Below are positions 33,029 through 42,251 of a stretch of DNA of 64,000 nucleotides, in pieces (position 1 is the stretch's first letter; every line of letters begins with the position of its first letter). The notes beneath the pieces were generated by a model that was not told the DNA's origin, did not search any database, and saw only the letters and a list, made by a program, of their open reading frames with translations. The translations under genes and the position numbers were made by a program. Source of the DNA: Streptomyces filamentosus (GTDB lineage: Bacteria; Actinomycetota; Actinomycetes; Streptomycetales; Streptomycetaceae); the NCBI RefSeq assembly GCF_014654895.1, contig NZ_BNBE01000004.1, positions 868,001-932,000 of the forward strand, in the 5' to 3' direction.

Positions 33029-33985
33029 TCATCCCTTGACGGCGCCGGTGAGCATGCCCTTCTTGAAGTGCTTCTGGACGAAGGGCGAGAGGACGGCGAC
33101 GGGCAGCAGGGCGAGGACCATGACGGCCATCTGGACGGCGAGCCCGGAGAGGTTCCCGGCCTTGACGGCCTGGCCGAGGCCGACCGGGATCTCCTGTTTC
33201 TGGGCGAGCTGGATGAGGACGTTCTGGAGCGGCATCATGTTCTGGTCGTTGAGGTAGATGGAGGCGTTGAACCAGGCGCTCCAGTAGCCGACCGCGTAGA
33301 AGAGGGTGATGACGGCGATCACCGCGCGGGAGAGCGGCATCACGATCGTCCACAGGATCCGCAGGTCTCCGGCGCCGTCGATGCGTGCGCTGTCGGTGAG
33401 TTCGGGCGAGATGCCCATGAAGAAGGCGCGCAGCACGAGGATGTTGAAGACGCTGACGGCGCTGGGGAGGATCAGTGCCAGGTAGGTGTCGGTGAGGCCG
33501 AGGGTCTGCACCAGCAGGTAGGTGGGGATGAGGCCGGCGCCGAAGAACATGGTGCCCATGAGGGTGAAGAGGATGGCGCGGTGGGCGACGGAGCCGGGCC
33601 GGGAGAGTCCGTACGCGCAGAGCACCGACACCGTCATGGAGAAGAGGGTGCCGGCGAGGGTGACGCCGAGGCTGACGGCGACGGCGCGGGTGACCTGGCC
33701 GCCGCTCAGGAGTTCCCGGTAGGCGATGAGGGTGAGGTCGCGGGGGACGATGACGAGTCCGCCGGCCTCGGTGATCGTCCGTTTGGAGGAGAGGCTGGTG
33801 ACGACGACGATCCAGAGCGGGAAGAGGACGGCCAGGCAGGCGAGGACGAGGAGGGTGGCCTTGGCGGTGAGTCCGGCGCGGGTGGGTGGTTCCTCCCAGA
33901 CGGGGCGGGCGGGCGCCGCCCACCAGGAGGGGCGGGCCGCCTCCCGGGCGGGGGGTGCGGGCCGTTCGAGGACGCGCGTGGTCAC
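33029..33985 (-). CDS. carbohydrate ABC transporter permease (LplC/YtcP type)
   Basis: A 318-residue permease with six helices, EAA-loop region ISPELTDSARIDGAGDLRIL (in part) and the ending KKGMLTGAVKG typical of LplC-like subunits. About 45 cytoplasmic residues precede the first helix. The GTG start at 33985 overlaps the previous stop; a longer frame to 34285 shadows the other permease. Confidence 0.92.
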   Translation of the reverse strand: MTTRVLERPAPPAREAARPSWWAAPARPVWEEPPTRAGLTAKATLLVLACLAVLFPLWIVVVTSLSSKRTITEAGGLVIVPRDLTLIAYRELLSGGQVTRAVAVSLGVTLAGTLFSMTVSVLCAYGLSRPGSVAHRAILFTLMGTMFFGAGLIPTYLLVQTLGLTDTYLALILPSAVSVFNILVLRAFFMGISPELTDSARIDGAGDLRILWTIVMPLSRAVIAVITLFYAVGYWSAWFNASIYLNDQNMMPLQNVLIQLAQKQEIPVGLGQAVKAGNLSGLAVQMAVMVLALLPVAVLSPFVQKHFKKGMLTGAVKG

Positions 33986-34941
33986 TTGCGGTACACCCCC
34001 TGCTCGCCCATGAGGTGGGCGGCCTTGTTCGCGGTGAGGACGAGGACGAGGCCGACGAGGCCCTTGATGAGGCCGGCCGCGGCGGCGTAGCTGAAGTCCT
34101 GGCTGCGCAGTCCGGTCCACCAGACGAAGGTGTCGAGGACTTCGGCGGCGCCGGGTCCGACGGCGTCGCGCTGGAGCAGCAGTTGTTCGAAGCCGACGGT
34201 GAGGGCGTCGCCGACGCGGAGCACGAGGAGGAGGGCGACGACGGGGCGGAGCGCCGGGAGGGTGACGTGCCAGGTGCGGCGCCACCGGTCGGCGCCGTCC
34301 ATGGCGGCGGCCTCGTACAGCGACTGGTCGACGGCGGCGAGCGCGGCGAGGAAGACGATGACGCCCCAGCCGGCGTCCTTCCAGATGCCCTCGGCGGTGA
34401 CGAGGAACTTGAAGAGGCCGGGGTCGGTCATCAGGTCGAAGCCCTCGTGGCCGCGTTCGCGCAGGGCCTGGGCGATGACGCCGGCGCCGCCGAAGATCTG
34501 CTGGAAGACGGTGATGACGATGACCCAGGAGAAGAAGTGCGGCAGGTAGAGCACGGCCTGGACGAAGGCGCGGATCCGGGGCCGGAGCAGGCTGTGCACG
34601 AGCAGGGCGAGGGCGATGGGGACGGGGAAGAAGAGGACGAGCTGGAGGAGGAAGAAGACCAGGGTGTTCTCGACGGCGTCCCAGAAGGAGGGGTCGGACA
34701 GGACGCGGTCGAACTGGGCGAGGCCGACCCAGGGGGATTCCAGCATGGCGGTGACGCCGTTGGTGGAGACGTACGGGTCGTAGTCCTGGAAGGCGACGAC
34801 GTTCCCGAGGATGGGGAGGTGGTTGAAGACGAGGACGAGGACGAGGGCGGGGACCGTCATCAGCAGGAGGGTGCGGTCGCGCCGGAGCCGCCGGCCGAGG
34901 GGGATCCTCGGCCGGCGGTCGGTGGTGGGGGGCTTCCTCAC
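33982..34941 (-). CDS. carbohydrate ABC transporter permease (LplB type)
   Basis: A 319-residue permease: short basic N-terminus, first helix TLLLMTVPALVLVLVFNHLP, GLAQFDRVLSDPSFWDAVEN and EAAAMDGADRWRR as the EAA motif. The conserved YxxxxGL and SFSYAAAAGLIKG-like end (QDFSYAAAAGLIKG) mark LplB proteins. Starts with GTG two bases after the binding-protein stop. Confidence 0.92.
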   Translation of the reverse strand: MRKPPTTDRRPRIPLGRRLRRDRTLLLMTVPALVLVLVFNHLPILGNVVAFQDYDPYVSTNGVTAMLESPWVGLAQFDRVLSDPSFWDAVENTLVFFLLQLVLFFPVPIALALLVHSLLRPRIRAFVQAVLYLPHFFSWVIVITVFQQIFGGAGVIAQALRERGHEGFDLMTDPGLFKFLVTAEGIWKDAGWGVIVFLAALAAVDQSLYEAAAMDGADRWRRTWHVTLPALRPVVALLLVLRVGDALTVGFEQLLLQRDAVGPGAAEVLDTFVWWTGLRSQDFSYAAAAGLIKGLVGLVLVLTANKAAHLMGEQGVYRK

Positions 34942-34943
34942 GG

Positions 34944-36680
34944 TCAGCCCGCCGCGGAGCCGGTGGTGTCGAGGAGCTTCTTGTACCAGTCGCGGAGCTG
35001 GTCGCCGCCCTTGGTCTTCCACTCGGCGACGGCCTGCTGCATGTCGGAGAGCTTCTTGCGGCCGCGGACGATGTCCTTCTCCAGCTGCTCGAAGTCGTTC
35101 ATGAGGCCGGTCCACCGGCCGGGCTCGGCGACGGTGAGGCCGTAGAAGGAGGACTTGCGGGTGAGGGCGCCCATCCGCTGCTGCCACTCGACCTGGGCCT
35201 TGGTGATCTCCGGCATGTCGGGGTGGGCGATGTAGGGGGCGGGGCTGGCGACGAACATCCAGGAGCTGCTGACCTCCTGGTTGCCGGCGTCGGTCTTGAC
35301 GGGCAGGCCGTCCTTGACCGTGTGGTGGACGCCCTCGACGCCGTAGTCGGTGAGCATGCGTTCCTCGGTGCCGTAGGGGGCGGCGGTGAAGTCGGCGATG
35401 GCGAGGGCGTCCTCGATCACCGACTTGGGGGCGCCCTTGCGGACGAAGGACCAGATGTTGGCGGGGTTGGTGGCCCAGAGCTGCGGGGTGCCGCCGGCGT
35501 GGCCGGGGATGTCCATGGCGGCCATGGCGAACGTGGGGTTCTGGGCGGCCATCTCGGCGGTCTTGCCGTACCAGTGGGAGAGGTCGTTGTTGTAGATGAG
35601 GCACTGGCCGGAGGTGAAGCGGACGCTGGTGTCGCCCTGGTTCTGGGCCTTCTCGTCGGGGTGGACGACGCCGGCGTCGAAGAGCTTGCGGGTCCACTCC
35701 AGGGCTTCGAGGTATTCGGGGGTCTCGATGCGGTTGACGAGCTTGCCGTCGACGAGGTGCCAGCCGAGCGCCTTGTCGCTGCCGTTCAGGACGCCGAACA
35801 TGTTCCAGGCGGTCCAGGTCATGTCGGCGCAGGCCCACACCTTGGCCTTCGCGCTGGTGATCTCCTTGGCGAGGGCGAGGAACTCGTCGGCGCTCTTCGG
35901 GAGTTGCCAGCCCTTCGCGTCGAAGACGTCCTTGCGGTAGAAGGGCGCGATGTTGGTGACGTAGGAGGCGGGCATGGGCAGGCCGCGGAGCTTGCCGCCG
36001 AAGATGGAGCGCTGCCAGGCGTCGGTGGGGATGGCGGCCAGGTTGGGGTACGCCTTGACCTTGTCGCCGGAGAGGTACGGTCCGAGGTCCTCGAACTTGG
36101 CGTCGATGGCGCTGGGGATCTTGCCGCCGAGGTTCCAGCCGGGGACGACGACGAGGTCGGGGATGTCGCTGGAGGCGAGGACGGCGCCGAGCTTCTGGTC
36201 GTAGACGTTGCCGTCCTGGTTCTGCCAGGCGGCCTGGACGCCGATGGCCTCGTTCATGGCCTTGTAGTACGGGTTGTCCGGGGCGGGCGGGGTGCCCCAG
36301 AAGGGTGCCATGACGGTGAGCGCGCCGCCCTTGCCCTTCTTCTCCGCGACGGAGGGCTTGAGTTCGGCGCTCGGGATGGCGCGGGTGAAGCCGGCGGCGG
36401 AGCCGTGGGCCGCGGGGACGTCGGCGGGGACGACCTCACTGGGCACGTACGCGGGGAGGATCTTGGCGGCCTCCTTGCCGCTGGTGGTGCCGTCCTTCCT
36501 GCCGGTGTCCCCGTCGGCGCCGCAGGCGGTGAGCAGCGGGGCCCCGCCGGCGATCGCGGCGGCAGCGACGGCGCCGGTGGCGAGGACGCTCCTGCGGCTC
36601 GGGGCGGGCTCCCGGCCCGGTTCGGATCCCCGGCCCGGTTCGGTTCTCCGGGAGCCCGTGGAGACGGCGTTCGGCGTCAT
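34944..36680 (-). CDS. large sugar-binding lipoprotein (LplA type)
   Basis: A 578-residue extracellular solute-binding protein, the long class that pairs with LplB/LplC permeases and usually binds oligosaccharides. The N-terminus has a twin-arginine-like PSRRSVLATG followed by lipobox LLTAC (Cys53). Mature motifs: MAPFWGTPPAPDNPYYKAMN and TWTAWNMFGVLNGSDKALG shortened to its core. First gene of a five-gene minus-strand operon ending in the GH95-like gene; its promoter region carries the TCGAAGCGCTTCGA operator. Confidence 0.93.
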   Translation of the reverse strand: MTPNAVSTGSRRTEPGRGSEPGREPAPSRRSVLATGAVAAAAIAGGAPLLTACGADGDTGRKDGTTSGKEAAKILPAYVPSEVVPADVPAAHGSAAGFTRAIPSAELKPSVAEKKGKGGALTVMAPFWGTPPAPDNPYYKAMNEAIGVQAAWQNQDGNVYDQKLGAVLASSDIPDLVVVPGWNLGGKIPSAIDAKFEDLGPYLSGDKVKAYPNLAAIPTDAWQRSIFGGKLRGLPMPASYVTNIAPFYRKDVFDAKGWQLPKSADEFLALAKEITSAKAKVWACADMTWTAWNMFGVLNGSDKALGWHLVDGKLVNRIETPEYLEALEWTRKLFDAGVVHPDEKAQNQGDTSVRFTSGQCLIYNNDLSHWYGKTAEMAAQNPTFAMAAMDIPGHAGGTPQLWATNPANIWSFVRKGAPKSVIEDALAIADFTAAPYGTEERMLTDYGVEGVHHTVKDGLPVKTDAGNQEVSSSWMFVASPAPYIAHPDMPEITKAQVEWQQRMGALTRKSSFYGLTVAEPGRWTGLMNDFEQLEKDIVRGRKKLSDMQQAVAEWKTKGGDQLRDWYKKLLDTTGSAAG

Positions 36681-36800
36681 TGCGTCAACCCTTCATGGCA
36701 CGCGCCAGGACACACGGCGTCCGAGGGGTCGCCGGCCGGCTGCGGTGGTGGAGGTGGAGCAGGAGCGAGGAGACGAAGCGGAGACTCGGACCAGGAAGGG

Positions 36801-37008
36801 TCGAAGCGCTTCGATGTTGCTGCGAGGTTAAGTGACGGCCACGGGGGCGGCAAGAGCCGTTCAGGAGTTTCTCGGAGTGACGTACGGGAAGCCGGGATGC
36901 CTTCAACTCCTGGGAACAGAAGGGGGAATACCCGAGCAATAAGGGGAAGTTAAGGACCCCGGCACCTTGACACCCACCCGGGAGGGCTTGAGCATCGAAG
37001 CGCTTCGA
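36801..37008. promoter_or_regulatory. two TCGAAGCGCTTCGA operators between divergent transporter and GH3 genes
   Basis: Perfect 14-base palindromes at 36801-36814 and 36995-37008, 194 bases apart (about 18.5 helical turns), sit in the 373-base gap between the binding-protein and GH3 starts. Identical to the site before the LacI gene at 27618. The rest of the gap shows an AT-richer stretch around 36890-36960 that probably holds both promoters. Confidence 0.8.
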
Positions 37009-37053
37009 AACTTCCGGCCGCCGTCCGGTGGCCACCGCCCAAGGGACTCGTAC

Positions 37054-39921
37054 GTGACCGCAGACCGGCCGCCCTTCCGTGATCCGGCCCTCCCCGTCGA
37101 CCAGCGCGCGGCCGACCTCCTCGGCCGCCTCACCCCCGCCGAACGCCTCTCGCTCCTGCACCAGTTCGCCCCCGCCGTCGACCGCCTCGGCCTCGCCGCC
37201 TTCCGCACCGGCCAGGAGGCCCTGCACGGCGTCGCCTGGATGGGCCCGGCGACCGTCTTCCCGCAGGCCGTGGGCCTCGGCGCGAGCTGGCACCCCGAGC
37301 TGGTCCGCCGGGTCGGCGAGGCCGTCTCCCGCGAGGCGCGGGCGATGCGCGCCGGCGACGACCGGGTCGGCCTCAACGTGTGGGCGCCCACCGTCAACCT
37401 GCTGCGCAACCCGCTGTGGGGCCGCGGCGAGGAGGGCTACTCCGAGGATCCCGTGCTCACCTCCGCGATCGCCGTCGCCTTCACCCGCGGCCTGCGCGGC
37501 GACCATCCCTCGTACTGGCGCACCGCGCCGGTGCTCAAGCACTGGCTCGCGCACAACAACGAGACCGCCCGCGACACCTCCTCGGCGTCCGTCCGCCCGC
37601 GCGTGCTCCACGAGTACGACCTGCGGGCCTTCCGCGGCGCCGTCGAGGCGGGCGCGGTGGCCGGCGTGATGCCCGCGTACAACCTGGTCAACGGCCGCCC
37701 CAACCACCTCTCGCCGTACCTGGGGACGGAGCTGCGCACCTGGACGGAGCAGGAGCTGATGGTCTGCTCGGACGCGGGCGCGCCGAGCAACCTCGCCGAC
37801 TCGCAGGCGTACTTCGCCACCCACGAGGAGGCGGTCGCGGCGGCGCTGCGGGCCGGCGTCGACTCCTTCACCGACCACGGCACCGACAGCTCGGTCACCC
37901 TGGGGAGGCTCGAACGCGCCTTCGCACAGGGGCTGTTCACGCAGGAGGACGTGGACCGGGCGGTCCTCAGGCAGCTGACCGTACGGTTCCTGCTCGGCGA
38001 GTTCGACCCGGAACTCGACCCGTACGCCAAGGAGGCCGCGTACGACACGGACGAGCACCGCGCGCTGGCCCGCGAGGCGGCGGAGGCGGCGATCGTCCTG
38101 CTGCGCAACGAACCGGTCGGCGGGGAAGCCCCGTTGCTGCCGCTGGGCGGGGACGGCGGCGGGCGGATCGCGGTGGTCGGGCTGCTCGCCGACGCTGCCA
38201 AGCTGGACTGGTACAGCGGTGCGCTGCTGCACCGCTCCTCCCCGCTGGACGGACTCCGGGAGCGGTTCGGCGCGGACCGGGTGGACTTCGCCGAGGGCGT
38301 GGACCGGATCCGGCTGCGGACCGCCGACGGGCGGGCGCTGCGCGCCTGGGAACCGGCGGCGGGCGAGGAGCCAGCGCCCGGCGCCGCGGCGGCGCTCGAC
38401 CCGGCGCTGCTCGCCGGCCGCACCGACCTGCCGCCGCTCACCGCCGACGCCGAGGGCTCGGTCCTCGACCTGGTCGACTGGGGCGGCGGGGTGCTGACCC
38501 TGCGCGCGCCCGGCGGCCGGTACCTGTCGGTGGCCGGGGACGGCCTGCTGCGCGCCTCGGCCGACGAGCCGGGCGGCTGGGTCGTCCAGGAGACGTTCCG
38601 CTTCGAGTCCCACGGCGACGGTCACCTCCTTCTGCACCTCGGGACGGGGGGCTACGTCTCTGTCGCCGCCGGGGGCGCGAAGGTTGCCGCCGAGCGCGAG
38701 AAAGCCTCGGTGTTCTTCGTGGAGACCGTCGAGCGCGGCGAGGACGCGGTGGCCAGGGCCGCCGCCGGGGCCACCGCGGTGATCGTGGTCGCCGGGAACG
38801 ACCCGCACGTCAACGGCCGCGAGACCGAGGACCGGACGACGCTGGAACTCCCGCCCCACCAGGACCGCCTGTGGCGGGCCGCGCACGCCGCGAACCCGCG
38901 GACGGCCCTCGTCCTCGTCTCCTCCTACCCGTACGCGGTGCCCGACGCGGCGGCGACGCTGCCGGCGCTGCTGTGGACCGCGCACGGCGGGCAGGCGGCG
39001 GGCACCGCCCTGGCCCGGGTCCTCGCCGGGGACGTCTCCCCCGCCGGGCGCCTGCCGCAGACCTGGTACGCCTCCGACGCCGACCTGCCGGACCTCCTCG
39101 ACTACGACGTCATCGGCGGCCGGCAGACCTATCTCTACTTCGACGGGACGCCGCTCTTCCCCTTCGGCCACGGCCTGACCTACACCCGCTTCGGGTACGA
39201 GGAGCTGACGGCCGTGGTGGACGCGGAGGAGGTGCGACTGACCTGCACGGTCACCAACACCGGCACGGTCGCCTCGGACGAGGTCGTCCAGGTCTACGCA
39301 CGGCCCGTCGCCCCCGCCGTGCCCCGCCCCCACCGCGCGCTCGTCGCCCACGAGCGGGTCCACCTCGCGCCGGGCGCCACCGCCGCGCTCTCCTTCGCGG
39401 TGCCGCTGTCGGCGCTCGCGTACTGGGACGTGGCGCACGGCCGGTGGGCGGTGGAGCCGGGGGGCCACGAGTTCCTGGCCGGCCCCTCCTCGGCGGACGT
39501 CCGCCGGACCGTCCGCGTCGAGCCCGCGGGCGAGGCGCCGGGCCCGCGCCCCGTCCTGGAGGCGGGCCTGGAGGCCGCCGACTACGACGAGCAGACGGGC
39601 ACGGTCCTCGTCGACCGGTCGAAGACCTCCGGCGACGCGCCGGCCCCGGCCGACCCGGCGACCCCGGGCACCCTCCTCTACCGGTCCTGCGACTTCGGCG
39701 ACGGGATCACGGAACTGGCGGTGACGGCGGCGGGGTCGGGCGAGGTGACGCTCTATGCCGGTACGGCTCCGAGCCCGCTGGCGCGGCTGGCGGTGGGGCC
39801 CACGGACGGCCCGTACGCCTACGTCACCGTGGGGGCGCCCTGCCACCTGCGGGACGTGACGGACCTCCGCGTCGAGCTGCGCGGAAACGTCCGCCTCGCC
39901 CGCGTCGACTTCGCCGGCTGA
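37054..39921 (+). CDS. GH3 beta-glycosidase with an inserted fascin-like domain
   Basis: A 955-residue GH3 enzyme, probably cytoplasmic (no signal). N-terminal barrel with KHWLAHNNET near 170 and nucleophile Asp in VCSDAGAP near 235, where the usual SDW is SDA. The second domain is split by an insertion of about 120 residues (roughly 410-530) containing GGRYLSVAGDG and TGGYVSVAAGG, typical of fascin-like beta-trefoils; many GH3 enzymes have a PA14 domain there. A fibronectin III-like domain follows and the last 130 residues resemble a beta-sandwich carbohydrate-binding module. GTG at 37054 is used because upstream starts lie beside the operator. Confidence 0.88.
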   Translation: MTADRPPFRDPALPVDQRAADLLGRLTPAERLSLLHQFAPAVDRLGLAAFRTGQEALHGVAWMGPATVFPQAVGLGASWHPELVRRVGEAVSREARAMRAGDDRVGLNVWAPTVNLLRNPLWGRGEEGYSEDPVLTSAIAVAFTRGLRGDHPSYWRTAPVLKHWLAHNNETARDTSSASVRPRVLHEYDLRAFRGAVEAGAVAGVMPAYNLVNGRPNHLSPYLGTELRTWTEQELMVCSDAGAPSNLADSQAYFATHEEAVAAALRAGVDSFTDHGTDSSVTLGRLERAFAQGLFTQEDVDRAVLRQLTVRFLLGEFDPELDPYAKEAAYDTDEHRALAREAAEAAIVLLRNEPVGGEAPLLPLGGDGGGRIAVVGLLADAAKLDWYSGALLHRSSPLDGLRERFGADRVDFAEGVDRIRLRTADGRALRAWEPAAGEEPAPGAAAALDPALLAGRTDLPPLTADAEGSVLDLVDWGGGVLTLRAPGGRYLSVAGDGLLRASADEPGGWVVQETFRFESHGDGHLLLHLGTGGYVSVAAGGAKVAAEREKASVFFVETVERGEDAVARAAAGATAVIVVAGNDPHVNGRETEDRTTLELPPHQDRLWRAAHAANPRTALVLVSSYPYAVPDAAATLPALLWTAHGGQAAGTALARVLAGDVSPAGRLPQTWYASDADLPDLLDYDVIGGRQTYLYFDGTPLFPFGHGLTYTRFGYEELTAVVDAEEVRLTCTVTNTGTVASDEVVQVYARPVAPAVPRPHRALVAHERVHLAPGATAALSFAVPLSALAYWDVAHGRWAVEPGGHEFLAGPSSADVRRTVRVEPAGEAPGPRPVLEAGLEAADYDEQTGTVLVDRSKTSGDAPAPADPATPGTLLYRSCDFGDGITELAVTAAGSGEVTLYAGTAPSPLARLAVGPTDGPYAYVTVGAPCHLRDVTDLRVELRGNVRLARVDFAG

Positions 39922-39986
39922 CGGCACCTCCCCCGGTCGAGGCCCGGATAGGCTCGCCCGGTCCATGACACGGGGGAGGGACCCAC

Positions 39987-40541
39987 ATGATCCACGAGAT
40001 GTCCGTACGGCGTGCCGCGCTGGTCGCCGCCGCCCTGGCGGCCCTGGCCGTCTCCTGCGGCACGACCCCCGAGCCCGACCGCGCGGCGGCGGGCGCGGGG
40101 ACGACCGCGACGGCGACCGCCACGCCGGGGGCGCAGGAGACGACGGCCGCCGGACCCACGGCGGAGGCCACGACCGCGCCCACCGCCGCCACCCCCTCGG
40201 GCACGCCCGCCGTCCCCGACCCGTCCTCGCCCGCGCCGGTCGAGAAGGTCCGCGACGCCTTCGCCACCCTCCAGGCCACGCTCGACGACTCCTGCGCCAC
40301 CGACTGCGTCTACTTCCTCACCCGGGTCCACAAGGAGCTCCAGGAGCTGGACATGGCGATGAAGGCCGACCCGAAGGGCCCGGGGCACTTCCCCGAGCCG
40401 ATCGCGCGGATGGCCGAGCTGAACGAGACGCTGGGCGGCGACAGTTCGTTCGAGAACCTGAAGAAGCACGAGAAGGAGCTCGTCGGCACCCGCGACTTCA
40501 TCAACACGTGGATGCAGGACCACCCGGACGACTACCGCTGA
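39987..40541 (+). CDS. small lipoprotein with Thr/Ala-rich linker
   Basis: A 184-residue exported protein: signal with lipobox AVSC (Cys24), a 60-residue Thr/Ala/Pro-rich linker, and a C-terminal helical domain of about 95 residues with one Cys pair (SCATDC). GGGAGGGA precedes the ATG. Not recognised as a named family. Its 3' end overlaps the convergent exporter gene by 41 bases. Confidence 0.75.
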   Translation: MIHEMSVRRAALVAAALAALAVSCGTTPEPDRAAAGAGTTATATATPGAQETTAAGPTAEATTAPTAATPSGTPAVPDPSSPAPVEKVRDAFATLQATLDDSCATDCVYFLTRVHKELQELDMAMKADPKGPGHFPEPIARMAELNETLGGDSSFENLKKHEKELVGTRDFINTWMQDHPDDYR

Positions 40542-41646
40542 CCAGGGCGAACGCCCCCGCGACGGCGACGAGTCCCGCGCTGAGCAGGAACGGCCCGGTC
40601 GGCTCTTCCAGCACCAGCGCCGCCGACGACGGCCCCGCCACGGCACCGGCGTTGAGCGCCGCCGTGGCGTAGGCCCCGGCGAGCGCGGGCGCGCCCGCCG
40701 CCTCGTACAGGATCCGGGCGATCAGCGTCCCGCCGAGGGCGAACGCCAGCCCGCCCTGCACGAGGAGCAGGACCAGCAGGGCCGCCGGGCGGTCCGCGAG
40801 CGCGGCGAGACCGGCCCACCCGGCGCACAGGAGCGGCCCGCCGATCGCGAGGAGCCGCGCGGAGTGCCGGTCGGCCAGGCGGCCCGCCAGGGCGATCCCG
40901 GCGCAGGATCCCGCGCCGAAGAGGACGAGGGCGACGGAGACCCAGGGTGCGGAGAGCCCGGCGGGGCCGGTCACGACCGGGGCGAGGAAGGTGAGGGCGC
41001 CGAAGGTCGCGGCGTTCACCAGCGCGGCGAGGACCATGACCCGGACGAGCCGGGGCTCACGCAGCACCCCGAACTCGGCCCGCAGCGAGGCCCGTTCGGG
41101 GCGGCTGTCCGGCACGCCCCGCAGGATGCCGAGCGCGGCCGGTACGCAGAGCACCGCGACCGCCCAGAAGGCGGCCCGCCATCCGGCGAGCGTCCCGAGC
41201 AGCGCGCCGCCGGGCACCCCGGCGACGGTGGCGGCGGTCGTCCCGCCGAGGAGGACGGCGAGCGCCCGCGCCTTGCGGTCCGCCGGGACCATCGCGGTGG
41301 CGGCGGTGAGGGCGAGGGCGAGGAACCCGGCGTTCGCGAGGGCCGCGGCGACGCGCACGGCGAGCAGGACGGGGAAGCTGTCCGTCACGGCGCCGACGAC
41401 GTGCGCGGCGAGGAAGACCAGCACGGACGCGAGCAGTCCGGCCCGCCCGGACCACCGCCGGGCGAGGACGGCCATGAGCGGCGCGCCGACCACCATCCCG
41501 ACGGCGAAGGCGGAGGTGAGCGCCCCGGCGGCGCCGACGCTCACCCCCAGGTCGCGGGCGAGGTCCGGCAGCAGGCCGGAGAGCATGAACTCCGAGGTGC
41601 CCATGGCGAAGACGGCCAGGGCGAGCAGATAGAGGGGCAGTGGCAC
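40501..41646 (-). CDS. MFS exporter of the Cmx/CmrA (chloramphenicol efflux) family
   Basis: A 381-residue drug:proton antiporter with about 12 helices. The start VPLPLYLLALAVFAMGTSEF (GTG at 41646) matches the Cmx family; a GTG at 41778 would add 44 unlikely residues. Seen: GMVVGAPLMAVLARRW between helices 2 and 3 and GGTTAATVAGVPGG (motif C of antiporters). It probably exports chloramphenicol or similar compounds. The long leader has a possible attenuator. Confidence 0.88.
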   Translation of the reverse strand: MPLPLYLLALAVFAMGTSEFMLSGLLPDLARDLGVSVGAAGALTSAFAVGMVVGAPLMAVLARRWSGRAGLLASVLVFLAAHVVGAVTDSFPVLLAVRVAAALANAGFLALALTAATAMVPADRKARALAVLLGGTTAATVAGVPGGALLGTLAGWRAAFWAVAVLCVPAALGILRGVPDSRPERASLRAEFGVLREPRLVRVMVLAALVNAATFGALTFLAPVVTGPAGLSAPWVSVALVLFGAGSCAGIALAGRLADRHSARLLAIGGPLLCAGWAGLAALADRPAALLVLLLVQGGLAFALGGTLIARILYEAAGAPALAGAYATAALNAGAVAGPSSAALVLEEPTGPFLLSAGLVAVAGAFALVSGSRPGGPASTC

Positions 41647-41799
41647 GAGGGCTCCGATGTGGGGCGAGAGGAACGGGGGACGTCGTCTCGTCACCACCGT
41701 CCGCCCCGGGAGCACACGGGCACACCCGACCGCCGCACGGCACCGGGGCGCCGGGGATCGTCCTCTCCAGGGGATCACCGGCTCAAGGGGCGCGGGCTC

Positions 41800-41874
41800 T
41801 CAGGAAGCGCGGGGGCTCAGGGGCTGACGGCAGGACCGAAAGCCCCCGCCTCTGGATGCCTCGGGGCTGGACAT
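41800..41874 (-). other. possible 24-codon leader ORF and attenuator hairpin
   Basis: In the 330-base gap upstream of the exporter, a minus-strand ATG at 41874 opens 24 codons ending at TGA (41800-41802). The ORF spans both arms of a 9-base perfect inverted repeat (41841-41849 and 41809-41817). Chloramphenicol exporters elsewhere are known to use leader-peptide attenuation. No strong ribosome site precedes this ATG. Nothing else is evident in the gap. Confidence 0.3.
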
Positions 41875-41976
41875 GCCGGGCACGCTACGCCCCCGCCCCG
41901 CTCCCCCGCACCCGCTTTTCCCGCGCCCGCACGTCCCTGATCCGCCGCGCCCGGCCGCGCGGCACCGTCTCGTTCG

Positions 41977-42171
41977 TCATCCCCGGCCCTGGGCCGCGTC
42001 CTCCGGAGCCCCCTCGTGGGCGCGTCGGCGTCTCCACCGGCGCTCCGGTGCCGTCGCCCACAGGATCAGGCCCACGAGGCCGTAGATCGCCCCTCCGACG
42101 ACGGCCACGGGGATGCCCATCATGAGGACGAAGCCCAGGAGGAGCTCTCCCCACGTCGGATCGTCGTCCAT
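41977..42171 (-). CDS. small single-helix membrane protein
   Basis: A 64-residue protein: acidic start MDDDPTWGELL, one or two tight helices (LLGFVLMMGIPVAVVGGAIY, then GLVGLILWATA) and an Arg-rich cytoplasmic tail (ERRWRRRRAHE). AAAGGG precedes the ATG. Too short for the family to be recognised; it lies 80 bases downstream of the propeller lipoprotein and may share its transcript. Confidence 0.6.
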   Translation of the reverse strand: MDDDPTWGELLLGFVLMMGIPVAVVGGAIYGLVGLILWATAPERRWRRRRAHEGAPEDAAQGRG

Positions 42172-42251
42172 CGGGTCCCTTTCCCCTTCCTCGCTGCGTG
42201 CCCGTGATGACTCGGCGGGGGCCTGTCCGGTTCCCCGCCCCTGCTCGGGGG

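Noticed and set aside
40012..40362. Pro/Arg-rich frame overlapping the lipoprotein
   Set aside because: Out-of-frame shadow of the Thr/Ala/Pro linker.
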